In this document: piece after piece, positions 45,201 through 58,500 of the stretch
How the letters are laid out: each line of letters starts with the position of its first letter
Numbering within the stretch: position 1 is the first letter of the stretch
Assembly (NCBI GenBank): GCA_024500155.1
Contig: CM044880.1
Location: 5,766,001 to 5,830,000 of the forward strand
DNA: 64,000 nucleotides
Source of the DNA: Chenopodium formosanum
Lineage: Eukaryota > Streptophyta > Magnoliopsida > Caryophyllales > Amaranthaceae
Reading direction: 5' to 3'
Notes under the pieces: generated by a model
Database searches by the model: none
What the model saw: the letters and a program-made list of their open reading frames with translations, nothing else
What the model was told of the DNA's origin: nothing
Position numbers and translations under genes: made by a program

Positions 45201-46519
45201 ATGGAAGCTTTAACAGAGCTTTGTGACTTGATTGCGAAGAATCCAGAGCAATTTAAGGAGAAACTTGGTTGGATTTGTGGTCGTTGTCCTTCATATGAGT
45301 CTCCGTCGTCTGGATCGCCGAGAATTTCTCGATCTCAGCTCAATGCTGTTCTTGCCGTCGCTAGGTTTCTCTCGCAGTGCCCTAATCTTCCCGATAATCG
45401 TCCTCGAGATGTTGTTGTTGAGTTTCTTCGATCAATTTCGTCGTCATTTCGGCTGTCTTTTTGGCCTCAGTCATTTGGTAATGATTCAATTTCTTCGTTT
45501 TACTCTGATTTCTTTCGTTACATTGTTAATGCCGCTCAATTGTCGGAGGAGTTTGCCGATGATATTGCCGGATTCTTAGGAGAGATTGTAATTTCTGCTT
45601 TTAACAATGCTTATAACAATGATGGTAGTAATTCCGATGATTCGAAAATTTGTAAGGCGTTTTTAATGTCATTGTCGGAGAATTGTCCGCCTGTTTCGCG
45701 GTCGGATGCTGAGAAATTGATCAATTTATTGATAGAACATGTGCCTGCTGTTGTTTATCCTAGCTCTCCTAGGGATGTTAATGTTGCATCAGGAACGTCG
45801 TCGTTTCAGAGTTCTCCGGCGAGCTTGAATTATTTTCACCCTCATGATAGTCCGAGTCCTATGAATGATCATGGACAGCTCTCCATGTCGTCTGGTGGTG
45901 GTTCACGGGTTGTGGTTGATGATGCTGTGAGCACGGCTTCGTCTCGTGTGTCTGAGATGAATGGGGTGAGCAGCATTGTTTCAAATATGGATGGCGAAGG
46001 TCTTGTTCGAAGGCAGGTGGCCAATTTTGAGGAAGAGTCTGTAGAGAGTTTAGAGAAGCAGGAGATTTTGTTTAAACTGGTTGGGTTTATCTTGGATAAT
46101 AAAGTTGAGGTTGATCATAGGCTTTTAGAGCAAGTGCGGTTAGTGGCTAAGAGGCAGCTTCAGTCATCCTCCGCCTTTTTAAAGGTATAATATTTCTGAA
46201 TTGATGCTTTGTTGCTAGATGCTAGAGCTCAAAGGTATTGTATGTTTCTTGTTAGGAATGAGTGATCAGTAGAGATTATATTGAAGTTAATTCTACTGGA
46301 AGTGTTCATCTTGCTAATATAAGTTGGTAAACGAGTTTTTATGATATGTTACCTCATTTCGAGGGCAATGAAAGGTTTTCAATCTCATGAACAAAGTAAA
46401 AGTGATTGAATAGAATGTTTTGTTGCATTAATATGAACCTTTCCAGATGAACCTCAAGGACGGCTCAGCAAATGTAAACACTTATTATGAAATGAGACCT
46501 TTTTCGTTGACACCCTCAA

Positions 46520-46554
<35 letters not shown>

Positions 46555-49500
46555 CCCTCTCCATAGTTTTTATGTAAGCCTGAATTACTACAAATCTTGA
46601 GTTGATGTACAAATCTTTTTAAGCTGTTGCAAGGAATACCATAACAATCTTACATCTTGCAATTCTTATTGTAGTATCTAATTTGGCATTTTTTGGTGTC
46701 TTAAAATAAGTACTTTTGTGTTAACTGGCTAAGTGAAAGGTTACGAACCATCCTTACCAGTCCTAAGTGGGGTACTCATTGGAAGTGTTGGGTTACTCTT
46801 GCTGTTTGGTGTAATTTTGTGGTATGGAATGGTTAATCTGAATTGGTTTTACTTTATTGGCAGTTAAGGAAGAGGGATTGGACAGAAAATGGTCAAACTC
46901 TGAAAGCTCGAATAAATGCCAAATTATCTACTTATCGAGCTGCAGCTAGATTGAAAATTAAATGTCTCACTTCGCTTGATTGTGATGTGAAATCGACAAA
47001 GAGGTTGTTGCTTGAGACCCTTGCATTGATGATAGATGGTGCAGAAGCCTGTCTACTTTCTGTTTGGAGGAAGCTCAGACTTTGTGAAGATCATTTCAGC
47101 TATTTGCTCTCTGGAGTTGCTCAGATAGCAACAGCTCGTGGTGGACAACTGTTGCGAGTTTTGTTGATTCGTCTTAAACCTTTGGTGCTTACTGCTTGTG
47201 CACAGGTAACTCAAATTTCATCAGCTAAATTTAAATCTTTTTCACTGTAGTTTGTAGTGATGTTTATATTCTGGACAGGCAGACACCTGGGGCAGTAGTC
47301 AGGGAGCTATGTTCGAGAGTGTCCTCAGAACATGCTGTGAGATTGTTGAATTTGGCTGGAGTAAGGACCGAGCTCCTGTTGACACTTTCATCTTGGGCCT
47401 AGCTACCAGTATCCGTGGGAGAAATGACTATGATGAAGAGGTTAGTCGTACTGCATATGCTTTAGGTGACAAGGGAATAGTTATTCTCTTGCATGACCTA
47501 AGTTGTTTTCTTGCATCCAAATGCAGATGCATGTGAAATGTACTGCGGTACTGCCATTCAGGCTATTTATTTAGGATCTTTTACTAGCTGTTTTTTTAAT
47601 GTTTGTGCCATCATTTTGTTTTTGCTTTTATGACTATGCTGGTTAATGTTAAGCTAACCAGTTTCTAATGCAGCAACATAAATGTTGGAGCTTTTTAATG
47701 AATTTTGACTTTGAAATTGAACAGACATTATACTTCTTGGATGTTTGTTTATGCTATTCTATACCCCCTTTAAACTAAGAAAGAGGTAACAGAAATGATT
47801 TCACATCCCTTTTCTTAATTTTAAAGGGGACCTTCATTTTTCCTATTTTACTTCCACTTAAAGATGGCACTGCGAGGCCGGCCCGAGGCCCGGTACGAAA
47901 AAAGCACGACACAGCACGAGCACGATGTAGGCCGACATGGCACGTAACTGTGCATGTGGGCTGTGGGCCGCCTTTATTTGGGAGAAGCACGACAAGGCAC
48001 GACATGGTCGTGCCCGACACAACAAAGCAAGCTAAAATCAATGCAATTTTGCTTAGGCACGTAAGCCTGGCTCGATCCGACATGAGGGCCTAGGCTGTGC
48101 ACGGGCCAACCTTTTGAAAACTTTGGCCCGGTACGCACGAAACTTGTGTGCCAAGCCATGGACCGGACCTAACTAACCCCAAAGCACGTGGGTCTGGGGG
48201 TAAAACCCGGCATGGCCAGAGCCATCTTTACTTCCGCTTATATATAATAGAATAGAAGACCTAGTATTGGAATACTGTTACAGTGATTAAGAATAGAATG
48301 CTCTTGTTACATGTATGTTGCCTTATAAAACTTTCATTTGAGGTTTATGTTTGTTGTAAGAAGGTCAAACATTCTATTTTGACAAAAGAATATCCACCAT
48401 GTCTTTTGCTCTCTTGGGCATTCAACCAAAATGATGTCTAAGAGGATTAAAATATGATCACTGATTTATTAATCCCTTGTGATTGGGAGTACAACGGGCG
48501 TGTAAGATAACAAAGATATGTTCCAGCTTGTTACAGTCGGACTTAAGGAAACGATTGGTGATCTGTGGTTATGCTATCTAAGGTCTCCCCTCAAGTATAT
48601 GTGTATTGTCTTATTAGGGGCTGTGCTATGATGGCTTGTCGAAGTGAGGAAAAAGATCACTTTGTCCAAGATTGCCTGTGTAGGACTGAATAGTGAATCA
48701 GAAAGAGGAAAAGAGGGATTAACCTACATCTTTTCTTTTAGTAATTAGTAGTGGGTGGTTGTTATGATTTGTATGTAGCTTGAATAGGGGTTTGCTTCCT
48801 GTAGAAACGTTTTTAGGGTTTTGGCTAGTTATATGTGCTAGATTTCAAGTGAAGGATCCATGTTGGCAGACTTTGACACCATTACCTGAAAGGTTAATGT
48901 TTCTTTGTTTCAAGAGAAATGCATCAAGAATGTTTAATGATTATTATAAACTTTTTATCTTGTAGCTCCCTTTTCCTCTTCTTGGCAACTGATTCCTTCC
49001 TCAATAGAATAATAATTTTCTTTACACCTACCAACAAGAAGGCTTATATGTTACAGACGGCAAATTAATACTCTACGGTAGATGTCTAAGCAATGCTACT
49101 CATTTGGTCACTTCCCTTTATAAATGTTGCTACTCAGTTGCCTGTTAATTCCATATAGGTGATATAGCAAATTTTTGGGGTCAACAAACGATCTTAAGAT
49201 TAAATTTCTCCATCTTCGAAAGTTATCAACACTTTCTGTTTTCTTTTTTTTCTTAACCCTTTCACTTTAGTCCTTTTTTTTGGCAAATTCCCTTTACTAT
49301 GCTACCCCTCTTTCTTTACAATATTTTATCCACCTTTTTCTTACACCTACCCATTTATTTACACTTCTTACATAATCCACCTTTTTCTTACAGTCACTCA
49401 CTACATCAACACTCTTTCTCTAATTACCATAATTTTTGTGCAAATAGTAAATGTTACTCCCTCTGTTTCATAATTAGAAGCCTATTTCTCTTTATTATGC

Positions 49501-52500
49501 GAGTAATAAATGTTAGAAATAGGCTTCTAATTATGAAATGGAGGGATTAAGAACTATTAGAAATGGCGGTAGTATATCTTATGGCTGCTGAGGGGTGGTG
49601 ATGAAGGGGAGTGGGACCAACATTATTGTTTTCTCAGTAGATAGAGGCTGTGTCTTATCTTTGACGAACCTGTTTTTTTTACCTCTTACCAGGGTATCAT
49701 GAATATTCTGAAAGTAATACTGACAAATGATGATGGTCGTTTGTGCTATAAAGTCACCATGACTTGTGTATCTTCCTGTGTGGAAAGAGTATAAGACTAC
49801 TTGTATATGTTTTTGAAGGGCTGTTAGAATCTCTCAATTTTTATTTGTTTAAATTCATGGTGCTTTGTTGTTTTTATGCAGCTACGTTTTATGGTTTAAT
49901 TTACAATGCTCTTTGTACTGTAACTCCTTTATCCTTGTATCCATTCTTGCTTATATAGTTTGACTTGTATTCAGGGCACGAAAGAAAATGCTGCTGTTCC
50001 AACAATTCAGCTGAATGTTATCCGATTGCTGGCTGACTTAAATGTTTATGTCAAAAAGCCAGAAATAGTTGACATGATATTACCTTTACTTGTTGAAAGC
50101 TTGGAGGAGGGTGAAGCTTCAACTCCTGGCTTATTGCGGCTCCGTGTACGTCAACTAATTTTTTGTCTCTGTTAACCTTTTGTTAAATTGCATGGATATA
50201 TTTCTAATCATCAATATTAATTGCTTATGATTTGTTATTGCTGCAGCTTCTTGATGCTGCTGCTCGATTAGCCAGCTTAGGCTTTGAGAAGTCCTACCGA
50301 GAAACTGTTGTTTTGATGACAAGAAGCTATCTGGGTAAATTGTCTAATGTAGGATCTGCAGATAGCAAAACAATGGCACAGGAGGCTACGACAGAGCGTG
50401 TTGAGGTATTTTTATAGATGTGATACTTCTAAAGTTTGTCTGGTGAATTATTTAGGTTTTGGCTTGCTCACTGGTTTTCTATTAGACTCTTCCTGCAGCG
50501 TTTCTATTAATTGCACAAGGTCTTACAGAAATTAAATTGCGGTCTGACTATCGCCACCGTCTGCTCTCATTATGCTCAGATGTAGGTTTGGCTGCAGAAT
50601 CTAAAGGTGGAAGGTAATTTAATATATTTTTTTTTACTAATTTAAAACCTGGATTGAGTATAGTATCTTTAAATCCTTTTGATAAACCCTATCCCCTAAA
50701 ATTAATTTTTGGTTCTTAATGGTGGACTAGAACAAGTTGAATGAAGGCTTGAAAGTGAAAGTTGAGAACAGAATGTGTTAAATGATAGTAGACATTGCAT
50801 TTGGCTGGGACTATGTGTGTGTGTATAAATATATGTTTTTAAAGGGCTGCAATCGTAACTGTTTCCAGGAGTGGAGCCGACTTTCTGGGACCTCTAATGC
50901 CTGCTGTTGCAGAAATATGTTTGGATTTTGACCCAATTGCCATTATTGAGCCTTCACTTTTGAAATTGTTTCGCAACTTGTGGTTCTACATTGCTCTGTT
51001 TGGACTAGCACCTCCCATTCAAAGAAATCAGGTTCCTTCAAAGTCTGTCTCTACTGGACTGAGTGGTGTTGGAAGCATGAGTACTATACAACTTCAAGCT
51101 GTCGATGGACCGTACTTGTGGAATAGTCAATGGGCATCAGCTATTCAGCAAATTGCTCAAGCTACTCCGCCGCTTGTAAGTTGATTTACAAATTAGGAGT
51201 TTGTGCGTATATGCTTTATTTTTTAATAAATATTTCCCTTCGTTGTAATGGGGCTTTGTGTGTTGTGTATGTCTTTTGGTGTATTTTGGTAGACTTTTAA
51301 ATTTACACCTTTTGCAAGGGAAGATACCTATTTGTATCCAATTAGTTGCTAATTGTTATGGATTCTGAAGGATGAGTCTTAGTGTGGAGTGTTTGACTTT
51401 TGATTTGGTGCATGTTTTGTTTGACAATTGCATTCTTTGTTATATCGGGTTTGAAAAACGTTTGTTATTTTTAGTTTGCTGTTATGAGGATCACCTCCTT
51501 TGTGCTGATGTGCAATAATTATCACCAGTTCTGGGTTTCCCATAGGCTGGGTTTGAGGAGGTCCATATTCATGCAACCTACCCCTAGCTAACACAAATTG
51601 CTAGAAAATGGTTTCATGATGAGCCGACAAAACATTTTCTCCAGTTCTGAATATATATTTGCCTTTTGTTTTGTGGTTTTTTTTTTTTTAATGGACCTTG
51701 GAGTTGTAGGTTTTTTTTTGTAAGATAATCATTTGTCTTGAGTTGTGGCTTGGTTTCTGTTCTTTTCCATTGACTTCTTATTTTTATTCATCATCCTTTG
51801 GTTTAGATGATGAGGTAAGGTCATGATGTCTTGCTTTATGTTCGGTCCAAATGTTTAATTAGTATAATATGTTTGGTTGAATATTTTAGTAGGAGGACAA
51901 AGGGAAGGAGTCTTTTTTTTTTTTTTAATATTATTTATTTTTATTGGAATAGCAAAAATAATTCAGGAAAGGATGGGATGGGGGACTGGGGACTGGGAAG
52001 TTGCCTTTTTCTTCTTCATCTGCTTTCATAGGATTTTGTTGATGAAAAGGAGAACTTGATCTTCCTCACATCCATACTACCCAAGCTAAATATCATTTAA
52101 ACAAAGGGAAATCTATTGAGGTTCTTTGCACCCCCTTTCCCCCACTGCAGGAACCAAAGCATTCTAAGAAGTTTGTGGTGGACATCTTTTTTTTTTGGAC
52201 ATCTGAAAAAATGCTTCTTGAACTGTCCTACTGTTGAATTTTCAACAATAAATGTTTTGAAAGTTTTGAATTCTGTACGTCTTCTTTCACTGTGAGGTGG
52301 AGTAATATACAGTATTAAGATGCATGTGGAGAGTCCTAAGTCTTTCTTTGTATTTTGGAGTTGCTGCAGGTTCCATTTTAAAGGGTCCAAGGTGAAGAAG
52401 ATACCATTGTAGAATGTTTCAATGGCAATCTGTAGTGTCTGTAGTTAGAAGTGAAGCCTTAGAGTGGAGCAGAATTAGTTACGTAGTATTATCTATTAAG

Positions 52501-55500
52501 TGTCTTTATAGCTTAGGTGGCTGAGGCTTTTAACAGTTGCTCTACTGTGGAGATGCAAAAGCAAGTGGGTCAATTTGTTAATGTGTTTGGTGATATGAGA
52601 ATGCCTGTCTTTTTTATGTTATGCTCTCTCTTTGTTGCTGATGTATACTTTTTTTTTTAGTATAGACAAGGTTGCGTTGTTGGGTGGAAATTACATATTC
52701 ATCTAGAAATTATTAATTTTTTTTTCAACATGAGCTAAATAAAACTAAATGCTTATGTTTTATGTCTTTAATTCAGGTTGTAAGTTCTGTCAAGTGGCTC
52801 GAAGATGAATTTGAACTTAATGCTCTTCACAATCCTGGTAGCCGTCATGGAAGTGGTAATGAAAAGGCTGCTGCGACCCAAAGAAATGCTCTTTCTGCTG
52901 CATTAGGGGGACGAGTTGATGCTGGAGCAATGAGTACAATTTCAGGTTCAGTAATATTATTTCATATCTATTTAGTGAATGACAAATTGACAATTTTCAA
53001 ACATAAAGATCATATAGTTTCCTGTAATCACATTGAATCATTTCTCCTTCAGAAGTCTGAGTATCTCCCCTCCCTTTTTATTATAGTAACGGAGGCAATG
53101 ATGGAGTGATGGTTCATGGAAATGCCAAACATTCTTATTTTGTGATCACTTATTACGGAACTTTTTGGCTCTAAAACTTTTTCTATAGATTAGACCTTGC
53201 TAATATAATAAGTGGTCTGTCTACTACTCTACTTATGTTGCTTGGTAGCTCTCATTTCCCTGTATCTTTTGCCATGAGTCTTCTTCTGTGAAAATGTGAC
53301 AATCTGAGGTCTTGATGAAGATTTTTTTTTTTTTAACTATTAAATTGCTTTCAGGAGTGAAAGCTACGTATTTGCTCGCTGTGGCATTCTTAGAGATCAT
53401 ACGCTTCAGCAGCAATGGAGGTATTCTTAACGGTGATTCTGAGTTAACGGCTTCTAGAAGCGCCTTCAGTTGTGTGTTTGAATATTTGAAAACACCAAAT
53501 CTTGCACCTGCTGTTTTTCAGTGTTTGACCGCTACTGTCCACAAGGCATTTGAAACAGCTGTATCATGGCTGGTAATCTTCTTTAATGATTCTCTACAAT
53601 ATTTCGTTTTCCATTTTCTTATTGATTCTCTTTGTTATTCCACTGCAACATCTCTCTGTTGTTGTTGTTCTTGTGTTATGGACTGGTTTTCTGACTTAGT
53701 GTTTGCAAGAATTTTGAACAATAAGATTAAAGGAAGGTTGTAAGTTTGATTGAGATTTGAGTCAAAGGTTACAAGATAAGTAATAGCTTGAGGCTATTAG
53801 TCTTTAAGAGTAACTTTAGGTACCAAGCTCATACAAAAGTCTAATTCATCAAAATGCATACCTTCTCCTCTTCTCCTTCTTCCCTAAATACTACAGCTTA
53901 CTACAAAGAGAGTTGACTACCAAAAAGTAAATCTACTCCTTTTCATTACTATTTGTCTTTTACTAATAAAAGATTAAACATAAGAAATTCAGATTGTCTT
54001 TGTTTCTTCTTGTGGCTGCTTCACATGTCTTGCCTTGGCTGTTGTTGCTCTTCTTGGTTGTTGTTGTTCAGCTGCCTCTTGATTCTTCTTGCATAGTTTC
54101 GGATAGTAGGTGCTAGAGTGGGCTTGGGCCACTTGGGTCCATTGCATCTTGTATTTTTGTAAATAATCCCATATGTTTTGGACAGTTACTTTATATATCT
54201 ATTCTTCTTAGTCAATTTATTATTATTTGGATAAAGAATGGACAGTGGAGTAAAAATTTAGAAAGAGGGAATCAAGGATACTTTTCCTGCTTAAACATTC
54301 AAGTCTAAATCTTATATTTCAGGAGGAACGAATATCTGATTTTGGTGATAAAGCTGATATTAGAGACTCAACTCTCTCAGTGCATGCTTCCTTTCTTATT
54401 AAAGCCATGTCCCAGAGGGAAGAGCATGTCAGGGATATATCTGTTAACCTGCTGGTTCAACTTAGAGACAGGTTTCCACAGGTAATTTTATTTACTCTTA
54501 TACATCAACTAACCTTGTATAATGGAGGTGATTTTTATTTTTTTTTTCCTTGGTGAAATTTGATAGTAATAATTTTTGCAGATCCTTTGGAATTCATCAT
54601 GTATGGATTGGCTACTGTACTCTGTCAATATTGACACATCTTCTTCACTAGTCAATGATCCTGCCTGTACTGCTGCGATCCGATCATTGTTTCAGAGGGT
54701 AGTAAGAGAATGGATTATTATATCACTTTCCTATGCTCCATGTACTGCCCAGGGTCTTCTTCAGGTTGGATGTCCTCTTTGTTCTTCTAATATTTTTATT
54801 AATGTAGTAAGTTTTAACACTGTTAGCAGCCTAATCTTTGGGTCATTATCTGGTGATTTCCCTTTACTTTTTTAGGGATTTATACCTCGTATTTTCCAGA
54901 AAACTGGTGCTTTTGCTTAGCTTTTCAGTCATGTATAAAAGGGAAGAAAAGAAGATAGTCTCAGAAATTATGAAATCTTATTTCAACCTCTGAAGTCCAA
55001 TCCTGGAAAAAAAATGTGTGTGTGTGTTTTTTTTTTTTTTTTTTTTTGGGGGGGGGGGGGGGGGTTAAGGTTTTTTCTTCTTCTTCTAATTACTTGTGGG
55101 TGAAGTTGAAATTCGAGCTAACTTGGGCAAAAGTTTTAATTTGTACTCCTCCCCCCCCCCCCCCCCCCCCCCCCCCGGTCCAAGAATATCTGGGCATTGG
55201 ACTTTTTTCACTATTCATGTTTTAGCTTGATTTTTTGGGATGGAGGGAGTATGAATTAGGGATCACTTTACAACAAAGAAAGGAGTAATTATATAGAAAG
55301 TCCGACTAGACATTTGGTTTGGTCCATATCACTAAAAGATGAAACAATTCCCTCTAAAATTAGTGCCCCTTTTAACTTTGTCAAAATTGGGCAACATTTT
55401 GTTTTAATTTTATTTTTTTTCCCAGCTAATAAACTTATGAAATTCTGCTGGTTTCCTGGACATCTAATTTCCACCTATCCTCCACCCTTACTAAGGGAAA

Positions 55501-58500
55501 ATTTTTGCCAGCCCTAAGAGAGAAAAAGGCAAACTGTGGATTTGTGGAGGTTTTTATGTTGTTAGACATCGTTGGACTGTCTTGCCATTTGAAACTCAAC
55601 CTTGGGTACAATTGACTACAGTATATGTTTTCAATACCTTTATCCTTCTCATGAGGCTTTGGCTTTGTATGGGTAGGTGACCTTACAGTTGCAACAATTC
55701 TGTTACAATATAAAAGAACTGTTGTGGTGACATTGTAGAGATAATATCGTAATTAATCTAAAAATTATGCTCTTTCTTGTCCTTGTAGCTTTAACCTTTT
55801 GTATATCTTTGCACAGGCAATGAGGCAAACATATGCATTATTGAATTGGTTAATCCTTCTTTTTCAGTTTTTCTGAATGCTCTAAGCCCGTTGTATCTTT
55901 TAGCGCTGTGTTATTTTTCTGCTGTAGGTCAAGAGGGATTCAAGTCTCTATAAGACATCTTTGCTGATTCTTTGTATCTGCTGAAAGGTCTTAATTCCAG
56001 ATGACCATTTGTTAATTTTTTTTTATAAATTTACAGGAAAAGCTTTGCAAACCAAATTCAACTGAGAGAGCACAGCCTACTACGGATGTTGTTTCCTTAT
56101 TAACCGAGATACGCATAGGCACTGGTAAAAACAACTGTTGGACTGGTGCAAGAACTGCAAATATTCCAGCAGTGATGTCTGCTGCAGCTGCAGCTTCTGG
56201 GGAAAATTTCATCTTGACAGAAGCCATTAGCCTGGAGGTGCTTAGTACTGGGGTTACCAGTGCTGCTGTGAAGTCCAAATTTGCTGGAGAAATTGCTGGA
56301 ATGAGAAGACTATATAATAGCATTGGTGGATTTCAATCCGGTGCACAAACAGGATTTGGTATAGGTTTTGGACTTCAAAGGTTGCGATCCAGTGTTTCTT
56401 CTCAGCCATCAGCTGAGAATGATTCCTTCAATGAAATCCTGCTCCAAAAGTTTGTGCATCTGCTTCAACAATTTGTGAACATTGCAGAGAAAGGTGGAAC
56501 AGTGGACAAAACAGCATTTCGTGAAGCATGTTCACAAGCAACTGCTTTGCTCCTCTCAAATTTGGTATGCTTGATACATTTATCATTTTGAGATGTTACT
56601 GATTCTTTATGTGCTTAAGTAGTCCTCATTCTTCGTATATTGTGGGTCATCTCTTTAGGTTTCTGATTCAAAAACAAGTGCAGAGTACTTCTCGCAACTA
56701 TTACGACTTCTATGCTGGTGTCCAGCCTACATTTGCACCCCTGATGCTATGGAAACTGCAGTTTTTGTGTGGACATGGTTGGTTTCAGCTGCGCCACAGT
56801 TAGGCTGTTTAGTCCTCGCAGAACTTGTGGATGCATGGTTATGGACAATTGATACAAAAAGAGGCCTTTTTGCATCTGATGCCAAGTGTTCTGGGCCGTC
56901 TGCTAGATTGCGACCTCACCTTTCTGCAGGAGAGCCAGAAGCTTCGCCTGAAAAAGATCCTGTGGAACAAATAATGGCTCATAGACTATGGCTTGGATTT
57001 TTAATTGATCGATTTGAGGTTGGAGTTTTTGCTTGACTTTGAAGTTTTTTCTTTTCTTTTTTTTTTGGGCATTTTAAAACTGCTTTATAGCTTTTCCCTG
57101 CACAAAGCGTATACTGTTTGTGTCTTGCAGTGTAACAATCGTTGCACACATTGGTACCTGTATTATTTTTTGTTGTGGCCGACCTTTGAAAACCTAGTGT
57201 TTTCTCCTGCGTATTACTTAGCAATGTCATTAAGCAGAAGATTCTGCAGCTTGGTCTGTACTGTCTATATCAGTTTGATAAAGTTGGATACTCACAAATT
57301 TTCTTTGATGCTTTATGAATCATATAGGTAGTTAGACATAATAGTGTCGAACAGATGCTTCTCTTTGGTAGGATGTTTCAAGGAACTACCAAACTTCCCT
57401 GGAGGTTTTCACGGCATCCTGTTGCTACGGGTACATTTTTCACTCTAATGCTTCTTGGGCTAAAGTATTGCTCTTGCCAATCACAAGGTAATTTGCAGAA
57501 CTTCAGAACAGGCCTTCAGCTGCTGGAAGATCGGATATATAGGTGATTTCCTTTCAGTGAATTTTCTCTTATGGTATCACTAAGGACAATTGTCTAAATT
57601 CCAGTTGATGTATTTGGCTGTTTGAAAAGAAACACCTGGTGTAGTTTCTTTGCACAAAGCAATCTTACTTCATACTTTTGTCTTGTTGGCCCCAACATTA
57701 ATGTTTTCTTTTATAATGTTTCTAAGGTCTAGAATCTTCCAGAGGATCTACATTTAGTCATGTGTTTTTACTGATTCTTGCACATCCCTGATATTCTTGA
57801 AACTATGCCTTAGTTACTACTCATAATGCCCGAAGTCATTAGATTCCTTGTGGAATAATTCTTGAAGGGAAAATGAAATGTCATGATGTGCCCAAAACTT
57901 CAGATGGGTAATTTAGGCATTAATCATCATTTTGTTTCTACGGTTAACAAGTCTTTAATGCATAACAAAAAGGGTAAAAATATGCTGGGGGGCTTTTTCT
58001 TAAATGTCTTAATATTGATGGTTGTTTGGTACAAATGTTTGGAGTGCTTATATTGGAAGAATTTAGGTCAGGGTATTTGCAGGTGTAGTCATTGAGTATC
58101 ATCTTTATTGCTTCTATTAGTTCTATATATGAGATTCCAATTTGCTTACAATAAGCTTTCTTCATTTGCAACAGAAATCATTCTTATACTTGAGAACATT
58201 AATGTGCAGGGCTTGTTTGGGATGGTTTTCTTATGAGCCAGAATGGTACGACACGAAAAGTAAAATTTTTGCTCAAAGTGAGGCACAATCTGTTATCTCA
58301 TTCGCCCAATTTCTTCTGAATGAACGAATGGATAGTGTTCCATTAGATCCAAAAGGACAGGCACGTGAAAATGGGGGCTCTTTGGGTGAGGTGGTATGAT
58401 TGCTGTTCTTAGCATATATTTCTCTTGAAAGCTTTTTATTTGTGCTACATAATGTACATCATTATGTATCTCATGTAATGTGAAATCTTTTTTTATTTTT

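Noticed and set aside
47775..48159. Minus-strand open frames of 61-102 codons
   Set aside because: They fall in the GC-rich hAT MITE in PI4KA1 intron 3; its 'gcacgac' words keep frames open by chance.
49681..49740. Possible extra PI4KA1 exon after 'accagg'
   Set aside because: Exon 3 joins exon 4 (49975) in frame with the expected ..NDYDEE/..VPTIQLNV order, and the candidate adds no conserved residues.
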